From contig NZ_FNJD01000001.1 in assembly GCF_900103185.1 (NCBI RefSeq), positions 62,001-126,000 on the forward strand: a DNA stretch of 64,000 nt. Direction: 5' to 3'. Origin of the DNA: Sulfitobacter litoralis (GTDB lineage Bacteria; Pseudomonadota; Alphaproteobacteria; Rhodobacterales; Rhodobacteraceae). Positions 42,616-50,827 of this stretch are shown here, piece after piece (the stretch's first letter is position 1; each line of letters opens with the position of its first letter). The notes below the pieces were generated by a model, which worked only from the letters and a program-made list of their open reading frames with translations, searched no databases and was not told where the DNA came from. The position numbers were made by a program, and so were the translations under genes.

Positions 42616-44076
42616 TCAGATCCCCGCAGGGATGTTCAACGGATCGCGTTTGATCAGTTTCGGCGCAGTCAACTCTTTCCACTTGCTCAGCGCAAGGTTG
42701 GCTGACGGGAAAGCAGGCCGCGGCACAAAGCGTCCGCGTCCGGGGTTGGGCTGCGAATTCTGCCCCCAGGCCCAGATGACCTCGCCGCGACTGAGGGTAT
42801 AGCGTGCCTGCGCCTTGACCTCAAAGCCTTCAAAGACGTTGTAATCCAGAATGGAATGGTGGTTCGCCGTCGAAATCGTCTTGCTGATTTTTGGATCCCA
42901 AACCACGATATCCGCATCGGCCCCTTCGACGATGGCCCCTTTGCGCGGGTAGATGTTCAGGATCTTCGCCACGTTGGTCGAGGTCGCCGCGACGAATTCA
43001 TTGGGTGTCAGCCGGCCCGTCTCGACGCCTTCGGTCCAGAGCACCGCCAGACGCTCTTCCAGCCCGTTCGACCCGTTGGGGATGATGCGGAAATCGTCCT
43101 TGCCCGCGCGTTTTTGCTCGGTCGAGAACGCGGCGTGGTCCGTCGCAACCACCTGCAACGATCCCGACTGCAAGCCCGCCCAAAGGCTGTCCTGATGGTC
43201 CTTGGACCGGAACGGCGGCGACATGACACGGCGCGCGGCATGGTCCCAATCTTTGTTGAAATATTCGCTTTCGTCCAGAGTCAGGAACTGGATCAATGGC
43301 TCGCCATAGACCCGCATCCCCTTTTGCCGCGCACGGCGGATCGCCTCGTGGGTCTGCTCGCAAGAGACATGCACGATATAAAGCGGCACGCCGGCGGCAT
43401 CTGCGATGGTGATCGCGCGGTTCGCGGCTTCGCCTTCCAGCTCGGGCGGACGGGAATAGGCGTGACCCTCCGGCCCCGTGATCCCCTGATTAAAATACTT
43501 CTCCTGCAGGGCCGCGACCAGATCGCCGTTTTCGGCATGCACCATCGGCAGCGCACCCAGTTCGGCACAACGCTGGAAGGACGCGAACATCTCGTCATCC
43601 TCGACCATCAAGGCCCCTTTATAGGCCATGAAGTGCTTGAACGAATTCACCCCCATGTCGACGGCGTCTTTCATCTCGTCAAAGACATTCTCGTTCCAAC
43701 CGGTGATCGCCATGTGATAGCCGATATCCGAACAGATTTGCGGTGCGGATTTGCGATGCCATTCATTGATCGCGTTCTTGATCGACCCATCCGCACCCGG
43801 CAGACAGAAATCCACAATCATCGTGGTCCCGCCCACAGCCGCGGCCCAAGTCCCCGTCTCGAAGGTTTCGGCCGCCGTGGTCCCCATAAAAGGCATCTCG
43901 AGGTGGGTGTGCGGATCAATACCCCCGGGAATGACATAGGCCCCTTCGGCGTCGATATATTCGTCGCCCACCAGATCCTCGCCGATCTGCTTGATGATCT
44001 CGCCCTCGATCAACACATCCGCTTTCCAGGTCCGATCCGCCGTGCAGACCATGCCGCCCTTGATAACCTTGCTCAT
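42616..44076 (-). CDS. hydA: Dihydropyrimidinase (D-hydantoinase family)
   Basis: Opens dihydrouracil or dihydrothymine to the N-carbamoyl-beta-amino acid. The 486-residue amidohydrolase has DPHTHLEMPF (metal-binding HxH) and the carbamylated-lysine region SFKHFMAYKGA. The ATG at 44076 (MSKVIKGG) follows GGGGAGAG; longer frames reach into a repeat-like leader. It sits between the amidohydrolase gene and the inserted HEPN-like gene. It corresponds to PydB in the reductive pathway. Confidence 0.94.
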   Translation of the reverse strand: MSKVIKGGMVCTADRTWKADVLIEGEIIKQIGEDLVGDEYIDAEGAYVIPGGIDPHTHLEMPFMGTTAAETFETGTWAAAVGGTTMIVDFCLPGADGSIKNAINEWHRKSAPQICSDIGYHMAITGWNENVFDEMKDAVDMGVNSFKHFMAYKGALMVEDDEMFASFQRCAELGALPMVHAENGDLVAALQEKYFNQGITGPEGHAYSRPPELEGEAANRAITIADAAGVPLYIVHVSCEQTHEAIRRARQKGMRVYGEPLIQFLTLDESEYFNKDWDHAARRVMSPPFRSKDHQDSLWAGLQSGSLQVVATDHAAFSTEQKRAGKDDFRIIPNGSNGLEERLAVLWTEGVETGRLTPNEFVAATSTNVAKILNIYPRKGAIVEGADADIVVWDPKISKTISTANHHSILDYNVFEGFEVKAQARYTLSRGEVIWAWGQNSQPNPGRGRFVPRPAFPSANLALSKWKELTAPKLIKRDPLNIPAGI

Positions 44077-44097
44077 CTGTTCTCTCCCCTGTCTGTC

Positions 44098-44141
44098 TTC
44101 CAAATGGTCCAAATCCCGGGGGTCTGGGGGCTGGCCCCCAG
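44098..44141 (-). repeat. REP-like intergenic element, copy A
   Basis: Reading on the minus strand, a hairpin (CTGGGGGC/GCCCCCAG) is followed by ACCCCCGGGATTT and ACCATTTGGAAG. The same layout occurs at 57189-57229. Such GC-rich palindromes ending in GGGATTT are common in Rhodobacterales genomes (from memory). It lies within the operon just upstream of hydA. Confidence 0.55.
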
Positions 44142-44169
44142 GGCGCGCCCGCTCAGGCCCCCGACGGGT

Positions 44170-45420
44170 TCAGCCCACAATCTCTGCCGTTTCCAGCACC
44201 GCATGCAGCAAAACATCGGCACCCGCTTTGGCCCAGTCTTTGGTGATCTCTTCGGCCTCGTTATGGCTTAGCCCATCGACGCAGGGGCACATGACCATCG
44301 CGGTCGGGGCCACCCCGTTGATCCAGCAGGCATCGTGACCGGCCCCCGAGATGACATCCATATGACTATACCCCAACCGCTCTGCTGCAGAACGGATGGC
44401 CGAGACGCAGCCCTCGTCAAACGTCACGGGATCAAAGCCGCCGACTTTTTCAAAGGCGACCTCAAGCCCCATGTCATTGGCGATCTTCTGGCCTTCGACG
44501 CGCAGACGCTTTTCCATATCTTCGATCACGCTCAGATCGGGCGACCGGAAATCGACGGTAAAGATCACTTGACCCGGAATGACATTGCGCGAATTCGGGT
44601 AGACCTCGAAATGCCCTGCGGCACCAACCGCGTGGGGCGCGTGGGACCATGCGATCTGGTCCACGGCCTCAAGCATGCGCGCCATGCCAAGCCCTGCGTT
44701 CTTGCGCATGGGCATCGGGGTCGATCCGGTGTGTGCATCCTTGCCGGTGACGGTGACTTGGGTCCACGACAGCCCCTGCCCGTGGGTGACGACACCGATA
44801 TCCTTGCCTTCGGTCTCAAGGATCGGGCCCTGTTCAATGTGCAGCTCGAAAAAGGCGTGCATCTTGCGGGCGCCGACCTCTTCGTCGCCTTGCCAGCCAA
44901 TCCGCTTGAGCTCATCACCAAAGCTCAGGCCCTCGGCGTCGGTCTTGGCATAGGCCCATTCTTGCGTGTGGATGCCGGCAAAGACACCGGACGACAGCAT
45001 GGCGGGGGCATAGCGGGTGCCTTCTTCGTTGGTCCAGTTGGTCACGACCACGGGGTGCTTTGTCTTGATCCCCAGATCGTTCATCGTGCGCAGCAATTCC
45101 AACCCGCCAAGCACGCCCAATACGCCGTCATATTTCCCGCCCGTAGGCTGCGTATCCAGATGCGACCCGACATAGACCGGCAGTGCATCGGGGTCAGTGC
45201 CATCGCGCTGCGCAAACATGTTGCCCATCGTGTCGAGACCCATGGTGCAGCCGGCCTCCTCGCACCATTTCTGGAACAGGGCGCGGCCTTCGGCGTCTTC
45301 GTCGGTCAGCGTCTGGCGGTTATTCCCACCTGCCACACCGGGGCCGATCTGGGCCATCTCCATCAGACTGTCCCACAGACGATCAGGGTTGATCTTCAGG
45401 TTTTCACCGGGCGCGGCCAT
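44170..45420 (-). CDS. N-carbamoyl-beta-alanine amidohydrolase (Zn-dependent, M20 type)
   Basis: Releases beta-alanine or beta-aminoisobutyrate, CO2 and ammonia from the ring-opened product; the PydC step. The 416-residue protein shows GSHLDTQPTGGKYDGVLG and the NEEGTRY motif of M20/M28-type dinuclear metalloamidases. The ATG at 45420 begins the recognisable N-terminus. It is the first gene of the minus-strand unit and lies 44 bp from a RutR-type box. L-carbamoylase activity is an alternative within this family. Confidence 0.92.
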   Translation of the reverse strand: MAAPGENLKINPDRLWDSLMEMAQIGPGVAGGNNRQTLTDEDAEGRALFQKWCEEAGCTMGLDTMGNMFAQRDGTDPDALPVYVGSHLDTQPTGGKYDGVLGVLGGLELLRTMNDLGIKTKHPVVVTNWTNEEGTRYAPAMLSSGVFAGIHTQEWAYAKTDAEGLSFGDELKRIGWQGDEEVGARKMHAFFELHIEQGPILETEGKDIGVVTHGQGLSWTQVTVTGKDAHTGSTPMPMRKNAGLGMARMLEAVDQIAWSHAPHAVGAAGHFEVYPNSRNVIPGQVIFTVDFRSPDLSVIEDMEKRLRVEGQKIANDMGLEVAFEKVGGFDPVTFDEGCVSAIRSAAERLGYSHMDVISGAGHDACWINGVAPTAMVMCPCVDGLSHNEAEEITKDWAKAGADVLLHAVLETAEIVG

Positions 45421-45463
45421 AGCGGTTTCCTTTGCGTTTTCTACCTTGTGCAAGGCGTAAATT

Positions 45464-45479
45464 TTTACCATTTGGTAAA
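45464..45479. promoter_or_regulatory. RutR-type operator, rutR/amidohydrolase region
   Basis: TTTACCA-TT-TGGTAAA is a perfect palindrome matching the E. coli RutR consensus TTGACCA-N2-TGGTCAA except for the outer bases. It lies between the divergent rutR and amidohydrolase genes, 44 bp from the latter. Confidence 0.8.
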
Positions 45480-45588
45480 TCCACGATTGCGGCTAGGGTT
45501 AAGTCTGTCAAGAAATGCTTTCCTTGGGGCGACCCGTCACTGGCGGACTGCCGCATTTTCAGGCACTTACACCGGAAGGGACCGCGCC

Positions 45589-46224
45589 ATGCCCGACGCC
45601 ACCGCCAAGAAAAAGCCCAGCCGAATCCAAAGGCGCAACCGGCGTGTCATCCTGGACGCCGCGCTGGATGTTTTTTCCAGCTACGGGTTTCGGGGTGCCA
45701 CGCTGGATCAGATTGCCACAGAGGCAGGGCTCAGCAAACCAAATATATTGTATTATTTCAGTGGCAAAGAAGAAATTCATACGACCCTTCTCAGCCAGCT
45801 TATGGAAACATGGCTGGACCCTCTGGTAGAGCTCGATGCCCTTGGTGACCCGCGCACAGAGCTGTTGGATTACGTGCAGCGCAAGCTGGATATGGCGCGG
45901 GATTTGCCCCGCGAGAGCCGGCTGTTCGCTGGTGAAATTTTACGCGGTGCGCCGCATATGGGCCCTCGATTGCAAAGCGATCTTAAGCCGCTTTTTGATG
46001 AAAAATGCGCCGTCATTGCGGCTTGGATGGACGCAGGAAAGATCGCACGAATGGACCCGAGGCATCTGATATTTTCGATCTGGTCCACAACGCAGCACTA
46101 TGCGGATTTTGCCCCACAGGTGGCGTTGTTGCTTGAGGGCGACGCCGAACAGCATCAACAGGCGTCGGATCATCTACGGCTGATGTTCTCTACGTTGCTG
46201 ACCCCCGCCGCGCCTGAACAGTAG
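45589..46224 (+). CDS. rutR: RutR-type TetR-family regulator of pyrimidine catabolism
   Basis: A 211-residue TetR-family repressor. The helix-turn-helix region ATLDQIATEAGLSKPNILYYF and the C-terminal motif MDPRHLIFSIWSTTQHYADFAPQV are nearly those of E. coli RutR, which senses uracil and binds TTGACCA-N2-TGGTCAA. Two such boxes occur in this locus. AAGGG precedes the ATG at 45589. It converges on preA with a 15-bp gap. Confidence 0.93.
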   Translation: MPDATAKKKPSRIQRRNRRVILDAALDVFSSYGFRGATLDQIATEAGLSKPNILYYFSGKEEIHTTLLSQLMETWLDPLVELDALGDPRTELLDYVQRKLDMARDLPRESRLFAGEILRGAPHMGPRLQSDLKPLFDEKCAVIAAWMDAGKIARMDPRHLIFSIWSTTQHYADFAPQVALLLEGDAEQHQQASDHLRLMFSTLLTPAAPEQ

Positions 46225-46239
46225 CGGCGGAGGCAAGGG

Positions 46240-47544
46240 TCACTCTGCCGCCGTGGCAGAGGGGTTGTTCGGGTGCGTCGTCCAGTTGGCATACGCCGCT
46301 TCGACCGTTTTTCCGGTACGCGGGTCCGTGGTGCCCGTGGCCAGTTCCACCATAGAGATGCAATCCTCGACGGGGCAGACATTGACGCACAGGTTGCAGG
46401 CCACGCATTCATCGTCAATCACGCTGAATGTCCGGTCTTCGGACATGGCAATCGCCTGGTGCGACGTGTCTTCGCAGGCCGCAAAGCAACGCCCGCACGA
46501 GATGCACAAATCCTGATCAATCTTGGCCTTGGCGACATAGTTCAGGTTCAGCTGGTTCCAGTCGGTCACATTCGGCACCGCACGGCGCACCAGTTGATCG
46601 ACCGAAGTCATCCCCTTGTCGTCCATATATTCCGACAGGCCGCTGATCATTTCCTCGACGACCTTAAAGCCATAGGTCATCACGGCGGTACAGACCTGCA
46701 CGTTCCCCGCCCCAAGTGCGAGAAACTCTGCCGCGTCGCGCCATGTGGTCACGCCGCCGATACCACTGATCGGCATATCAGCCGTGGCAGGGTTGCGGGC
46801 AATCTCGGCCACCATGTTCAGCGCAATTGGTTTCACTGCCGGTCCGCAATAACCGCCATGGGTGCCTTTGCCGTCGATTGTCGGTTCGGGCGCGAACAGA
46901 TCCAGATCGACCGAGGTGATAGAGTTGATCGTGTTGATCAGGCTCACCGCATCCGCACCACCGCGTTTCGCGGCCTCGGCGGGATAAAGCACATTGGTGA
47001 TGTTCGGCGTCAGCTTCACGATCACCGGCATGCGCGTGTATTGCTTGCACCAGCGGGTGACCATTTCAATGTATTCCGGCACCTGCCCCACGGCCGATCC
47101 CATGCCGCGTTCCGCCATGCCGTGCGGGCAGCCAAAGTTCAGCTCGATCCCGTCGGCACCGGTGTCCTCCACATGCGGCAGGATCGCTTTCCACGCCTCT
47201 TCCTCGCACGGGACCATGATCGAGGCGATCAGCGCACGGTCGGGGTAGTCGCGTTTGACCGCTTTCATCTCGCGCAGGTTCACCTCAAGCGGGCGGTCGG
47301 TGATCAGCTCGATGTTATTGAGCCCCAGCAGCCGCCGGTCCGCTCCATAGATGGCACCGTAGCGCGGGCCGTTGACGTTGACGACCGGCGGGCCCTCCAT
47401 GCCGAGCGTTTTCCACACGACACCGCCCCACCCCGCCTCGAAGGCGCGGCGGACGTTGTATTCTTTGTCCGTTGGCGGCGCGGATGCCAGCCAGAACGGG
47501 TTCGGGCTTTTGATGCCCACGAAGTCGCTTCTTAGATCAGCCAT
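46240..47544 (-). CDS. preA: NAD-dependent dihydropyrimidine dehydrogenase subunit PreA
   Basis: Reduces uracil and thymine to the dihydro forms; FMN subunit. The 434-residue protein has a dihydroorotate-dehydrogenase-like barrel (NFGCPHGMAERGMG; the active-site cysteine region) and two C-terminal 4Fe-4S motifs, CISCGRCFAAC and CVACNLCVNVC. PreT is encoded 20 nt upstream. Confidence 0.95.
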   Translation of the reverse strand: MADLRSDFVGIKSPNPFWLASAPPTDKEYNVRRAFEAGWGGVVWKTLGMEGPPVVNVNGPRYGAIYGADRRLLGLNNIELITDRPLEVNLREMKAVKRDYPDRALIASIMVPCEEEAWKAILPHVEDTGADGIELNFGCPHGMAERGMGSAVGQVPEYIEMVTRWCKQYTRMPVIVKLTPNITNVLYPAEAAKRGGADAVSLINTINSITSVDLDLFAPEPTIDGKGTHGGYCGPAVKPIALNMVAEIARNPATADMPISGIGGVTTWRDAAEFLALGAGNVQVCTAVMTYGFKVVEEMISGLSEYMDDKGMTSVDQLVRRAVPNVTDWNQLNLNYVAKAKIDQDLCISCGRCFAACEDTSHQAIAMSEDRTFSVIDDECVACNLCVNVCPVEDCISMVELATGTTDPRTGKTVEAAYANWTTHPNNPSATAAE

Positions 47545-47564
47545 TTGCGTTCTCCTGTAGGGGC

Positions 47565-48887
47565 TTAACCCATCAATACCATGTGAATATCCATCGCCGC
47601 GTCGCGTCCTTCGGCGACAGCGGTCACGGTCAGGTCATCGCCGCCGCTGGCGCAATCCCCGCCGGCCCAGACCCCATCGACGCTGGTGCGCCCGGTGCCA
47701 TCGACCTTGATCTTGCGCGCCTCAAGCGTGGGCAGCGCGTCGCCCTGCAAGGTCTGGCCGATGGCCTTGAACACTTGATCCGCAGCAAGGCGCAGGGTCT
47801 GACCTGTGCCCTGCATCTGGTCGTCCACATACTCGAATTCGATCTCGCGCACGGCACCGTTGCCGATCACGGCGACCGGCGTGGCATGGGTCACGATCCG
47901 CACGCCCTTAGAGGCCGCGAGATCCTGTTCGAACACGCTGGCGTTCATCCGGTCCCGCCCGCGGCGATAGACCAGCGTCACATTCAACGCCCCCAGCAGC
48001 TTCGCCTGAATAGCCGCGTCAATCGCGGTCATCCCGCCGCCGATCACCACCACGTCACGACCGATCGGGACCGCAGCCACATCGCTCGCCTGACGCAGAT
48101 CGGCGATGAAATCGACCGCATCCAGCACGCCGGTCTTATCCTCGCCCTCGGCCCCCAAGGCGTTCACACCGCCAAGGCCCATACCAAGGAACACGGCGTC
48201 GTATTCCGCCCGCAAACTGTCCAGCGTCATCGCCGCCCCAAGGGCTGCGTTATTCTGCACGGTGATGCCGCCGATCTTGAGCAGCCAGTCGACCTCTGCC
48301 TGCGCGAACCCGTCTGGTGTTTTGTAGGTGGCGATCCCGTATTCATTCAGACCGCCGGGCTTGGGCCGCGCGTCAAAGACGGTCACATCATGCCCCATCA
48401 TCGCAGCACGGTGCGCACAAGAAAGCCCTGCCGGACCTGCCCCCACGACCGCGACCCGTTTGCCCGTCGGTGCTGCGCGTTCAAACGGGTGCACCCCCTT
48501 GGCCTGCAGATGGTCCGTGGCATAGCGTTGAAGCTCGCCGATCTTGACCGGCTTGCCCTCAGCCACTTCACGCACACAGGCCTGTTCACACAGCTGTTCG
48601 GTCGGACAAACGCGGGCACACATGCCGCCCATGATATTCTGGCTCAGGATGGTCTTGGCCGCAGCATCCGGTGTGCCGGTGGCGATCTGCCGGATGAACA
48701 GCGGAATATCGATGTCCGTCGGGCACGCCGTGATGCACGGCGCGTCGTGACAGAAATAGCATCGGTCTGCGGCGACCAGCGCCTCGTGCACATCCAGCGG
48801 CGGGTGCAAATCCGAAAACTGCGCGGTGTAGGCATCAGCGTCCAGCCGTCCGGCAGCGACCCCCGGTTCAAAGATTTTCTGCGACAT
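47565..48887 (-). CDS. preT: NAD-dependent dihydropyrimidine dehydrogenase subunit PreT
   Basis: FAD-containing electron-input subunit, 440 residues. An N-terminal Fe-S region (CYFCHDAPCITACPT; GMCARVCPTEQLCEQAC) is followed by an FAD fold (VVGAGPAGLSCA) and an NAD(P) fold (VVIGGGMTAIDAA). It heads the preT-preA unit behind a RutR-type box. Relatives act as the small subunit of glutamate synthase; the neighbour preA decides in favour of PreT. Confidence 0.94.
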   Translation of the reverse strand: MSQKIFEPGVAAGRLDADAYTAQFSDLHPPLDVHEALVAADRCYFCHDAPCITACPTDIDIPLFIRQIATGTPDAAAKTILSQNIMGGMCARVCPTEQLCEQACVREVAEGKPVKIGELQRYATDHLQAKGVHPFERAAPTGKRVAVVGAGPAGLSCAHRAAMMGHDVTVFDARPKPGGLNEYGIATYKTPDGFAQAEVDWLLKIGGITVQNNAALGAAMTLDSLRAEYDAVFLGMGLGGVNALGAEGEDKTGVLDAVDFIADLRQASDVAAVPIGRDVVVIGGGMTAIDAAIQAKLLGALNVTLVYRRGRDRMNASVFEQDLAASKGVRIVTHATPVAVIGNGAVREIEFEYVDDQMQGTGQTLRLAADQVFKAIGQTLQGDALPTLEARKIKVDGTGRTSVDGVWAGGDCASGGDDLTVTAVAEGRDAAMDIHMVLMG

Positions 48888-48941
48888 TTTTTTATCCCTG
48901 CTGTCACTATTTATTCAGAAACGCTCCCACGGAATGATTTT

Positions 48942-48957
48942 TTTATCAACTGGTAAA
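48942..48957. promoter_or_regulatory. RutR-type operator ahead of preT-preA
   Basis: TTTATCA-AC-TGGTAAA matches the 45464-45479 box with one change in the left arm. It lies 55 bp from the preT start. Confidence 0.72.
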
Positions 48958-48960
48958 ATT

Positions 48961-48978
48961 ATTTCACTGTTGTGAAAT
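48961..48978. promoter_or_regulatory. Second dyad upstream of preT
   Basis: ATTTCAC-TGTT-GTGAAAT has perfect 7-bp arms and begins 3 bp after the RutR-type box. It is not a RutR site and suggests a second regulator for preT-preA or for the divergent csp gene. Confidence 0.55.
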
Positions 48979-49170
48979 TTCATGCGCAAACGCCCGCCTG
49001 TTGTGAATTTGCGGGCAAAAACTCTTGATTTTGTCCTTTTTGGCGCCAAAGTCAGAGGTGCGACGCGAAAGACTTTCGACCCCTCAGCCCTTAGGCGCTG
49101 GTGCGATCAAGTTCTGACCGAGCCACGCTGCCGCATAATGTGGGCAGGACAAACACAGGAGTAACGGGGC

Positions 49171-49377
49171 ATGGCTACTGGCACCGTAAAATGGTTCAAT
49201 ACTACAAAGGGATATGGCTTTATCGCGCCTGATGGCGGCGGCAAGGATATCTTTGTTCACATCTCAGCGGTTGAACGCGCTGGCCTGACCGGGCTTGCCG
49301 ACAACCAGAAGGTGACATTCGACGTAGACGCGGGCCGTGATGGCCGCGAAAGCGCCGCGAATATCGCACTGGCCTGA
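49171..49377 (+). CDS. cspA: Cold-shock protein, second copy
   Basis: A 68-residue cold-shock domain protein, with RNP1 KGYGFIAP and RNP2 IFVHISAV. It is nearly identical to the copy at 37375-37581. AGGAG lies about 9 nt ahead of the ATG. The two copies have different leaders, so they may answer different signals. Confidence 0.97.
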   Translation: MATGTVKWFNTTKGYGFIAPDGGGKDIFVHISAVERAGLTGLADNQKVTFDVDAGRDGRESAANIALA

Positions 49378-49410
49378 CCGGGCCGAAGCCGGATCATAAT
49401 ATTTTTGACG

Positions 49411-49436
49411 ACGGGCGCTTCGGTGCCCGTTTTTTG
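49411..49436 (+). terminator. Terminator after second cspA copy
   Basis: ACGGGC and GCCCGT flank GCTTCGGT and are followed by T6. Confidence 0.88.
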
Positions 49437-49443
49437 TGCAAAA

Positions 49444-50094
49444 CTACTCGGTTTCGTTGATCTGATCGATCAGCGTCAGCACTTTCGGGCCCAAAGCGTC
49501 GACGATTCTCGTGACGCCTTGCGCGTTCGGATGCACCCCGTCGGCCTGGAAAAACCCGCGTGCCTGCACCAGATCGGGAGTCTCGCCATTGTCGGACAGG
49601 CCGTCGAAGAAGCTGCCCATCAGGCTCGCGTCATATTGTGAGGCCAGATCGGGATAGATGCTGTCAAAGGCGGTTTTATAGTCGGGGCCAAAGTTGCCCG
49701 GCGCGGTCATGCCGACCAGCAGCACCTCGACCTCGGCGTCCTGCGCGGCCTTCATGATTCCGTCCAGATTGGCGCGGCTGACCGCAGGATCGATCCCGCG
49801 CAAAAGGTCGTTCCCGCCAAGCGTTACGATCATGCCATCCACCTCGGGTGTCATGGTCCAGGCAACACGTGAAAGCCCGCCAGCGGTGGTATCCCCCGAC
49901 ACGCCCGCGTTGATGACCGTTACATCCGCCCCGTTCTGATCCAGCCAGTTTTGCAGTTGAGGCACGAACCCGTCTTCGGCAGGCAGACCGTATCCCTGCG
50001 TCAGACTGTCGCCCAATGCCGCAAGAACAAGCGGTTCCGCCAGTGCGGGGCCTGCTAATACCAGAACAAGTGCCGTCGTAACCTTGCGCATCAT
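49444..50094 (-). CDS. tesA: Arylesterase / TesA-like GDSL hydrolase
   Basis: A 216-residue exported SGNH hydrolase: signal to about residue 19, S30 in ALGDSLTQGYG, GGNDLLRG for the oxyanion hole, and DGVHPN with the catalytic Asp and His. In E. coli tesA is also divergent from ybbA-ybbP, as here. Substrates may be thioesters, lysophospholipids or aryl esters. Confidence 0.93.
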   Translation of the reverse strand: MMRKVTTALVLVLAGPALAEPLVLAALGDSLTQGYGLPAEDGFVPQLQNWLDQNGADVTVINAGVSGDTTAGGLSRVAWTMTPEVDGMIVTLGGNDLLRGIDPAVSRANLDGIMKAAQDAEVEVLLVGMTAPGNFGPDYKTAFDSIYPDLASQYDASLMGSFFDGLSDNGETPDLVQARGFFQADGVHPNAQGVTRIVDALGPKVLTLIDQINETE

Positions 50095-50143
50095 GGTCGA
50101 ACCTCCATATCCAACAGGGACCGTATTTCAAAAAGGCAGCCCT

Positions 50144-50827
50144 ATGACCGACCCGGTGTTCCAGCTTCAAGATGCATCCCTGAAACTGAATGGCAACGCC
50201 GGAAAGGTCGATATCCTACATGGGATCACCTTGGACGTCGCACAAGGCGAGACGGTCGCCTTTACCGGCCCGTCGGGGTCGGGCAAGTCTTCGCTGCTAA
50301 TGGTCATGGGCGGGCTCGAGAGGGCCACAGGCGGATCGGTGCGCGCCTTGGGCGAAGACCTCAGCACGCTGTCCGAAGATGGGCTGGCCAAGTTTCGCCG
50401 CGGAAGGATGGGCATCGTGTTCCAGTCTTTCCACTTGATCCCCACCATGACCGCGCTGGAAAACGTCGCCACCCCGCTTGAACTGAACGGCGTGGCTGAT
50501 GCCTTTGACCGCGCCGAGGCGGAATTGCACGCTGTGGGTCTGGGGCACCGGCTGAACCACTATCCCGCACAGATGTCGGGCGGCGAACAGCAACGCGTCG
50601 CACTGGCCCGCGCCTCTGCCCCGCGTCCGGCGATCCTTTTGGCGGATGAGCCGACAGGGAACCTCGACAGTACCAATGGTGCCGCGATCATGGAGCTGTT
50701 GTTCGATCTACGCGAAAAACATGGGGCGACGCTGGTGCTGGTGACCCACGCCGATGATCTGGCCGCGCGCTGTGATCGGGTGGTGACCCTGACCGACGGG
50801 CGCATCGTTGGCGGGACCGGCGCATGA
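50144..50827 (+). CDS. ybbA: ABC transporter ATP-binding protein YbbA
   Basis: A 227-residue LolD/MacB-type ATPase: Walker [10 protein letters not shown], signature MSGGEQQR, Walker [13 protein letters not shown]. The ATG at 50144 begins the conserved part; the frame is open 20 codons earlier into the tesA start. It overlaps the ybbP start by 4 nt. It probably powers YbbP-mediated release of a lipid or hydrophobic compound toward TesA. Confidence 0.93.
   Translation: MTDPVFQLQDASLKLNGNAGKVDILHGITLDVAQGETVAFTGPSGSGKSSLLMVMGGLERATGGSVRALGEDLSTLSEDGLAKFRRGRMGIVFQSFHLIPTMTALENVATPLELNGVADAFDRAEAELHAVGLGHRLNHYPAQMSGGEQQRVALARASAPRPAILLADEPTGNLDSTNGAAIMELLFDLREKHGATLVLVTHADDLAARCDRVVTLTDGRIVGGTGA

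Noticed and set aside
44098-44110. ACCATTTGG as a further RutR site
   Set aside because: It is not palindromic here and belongs to the REP-like tail that also occurs upstream of gcvP, which is not a pyrimidine gene.
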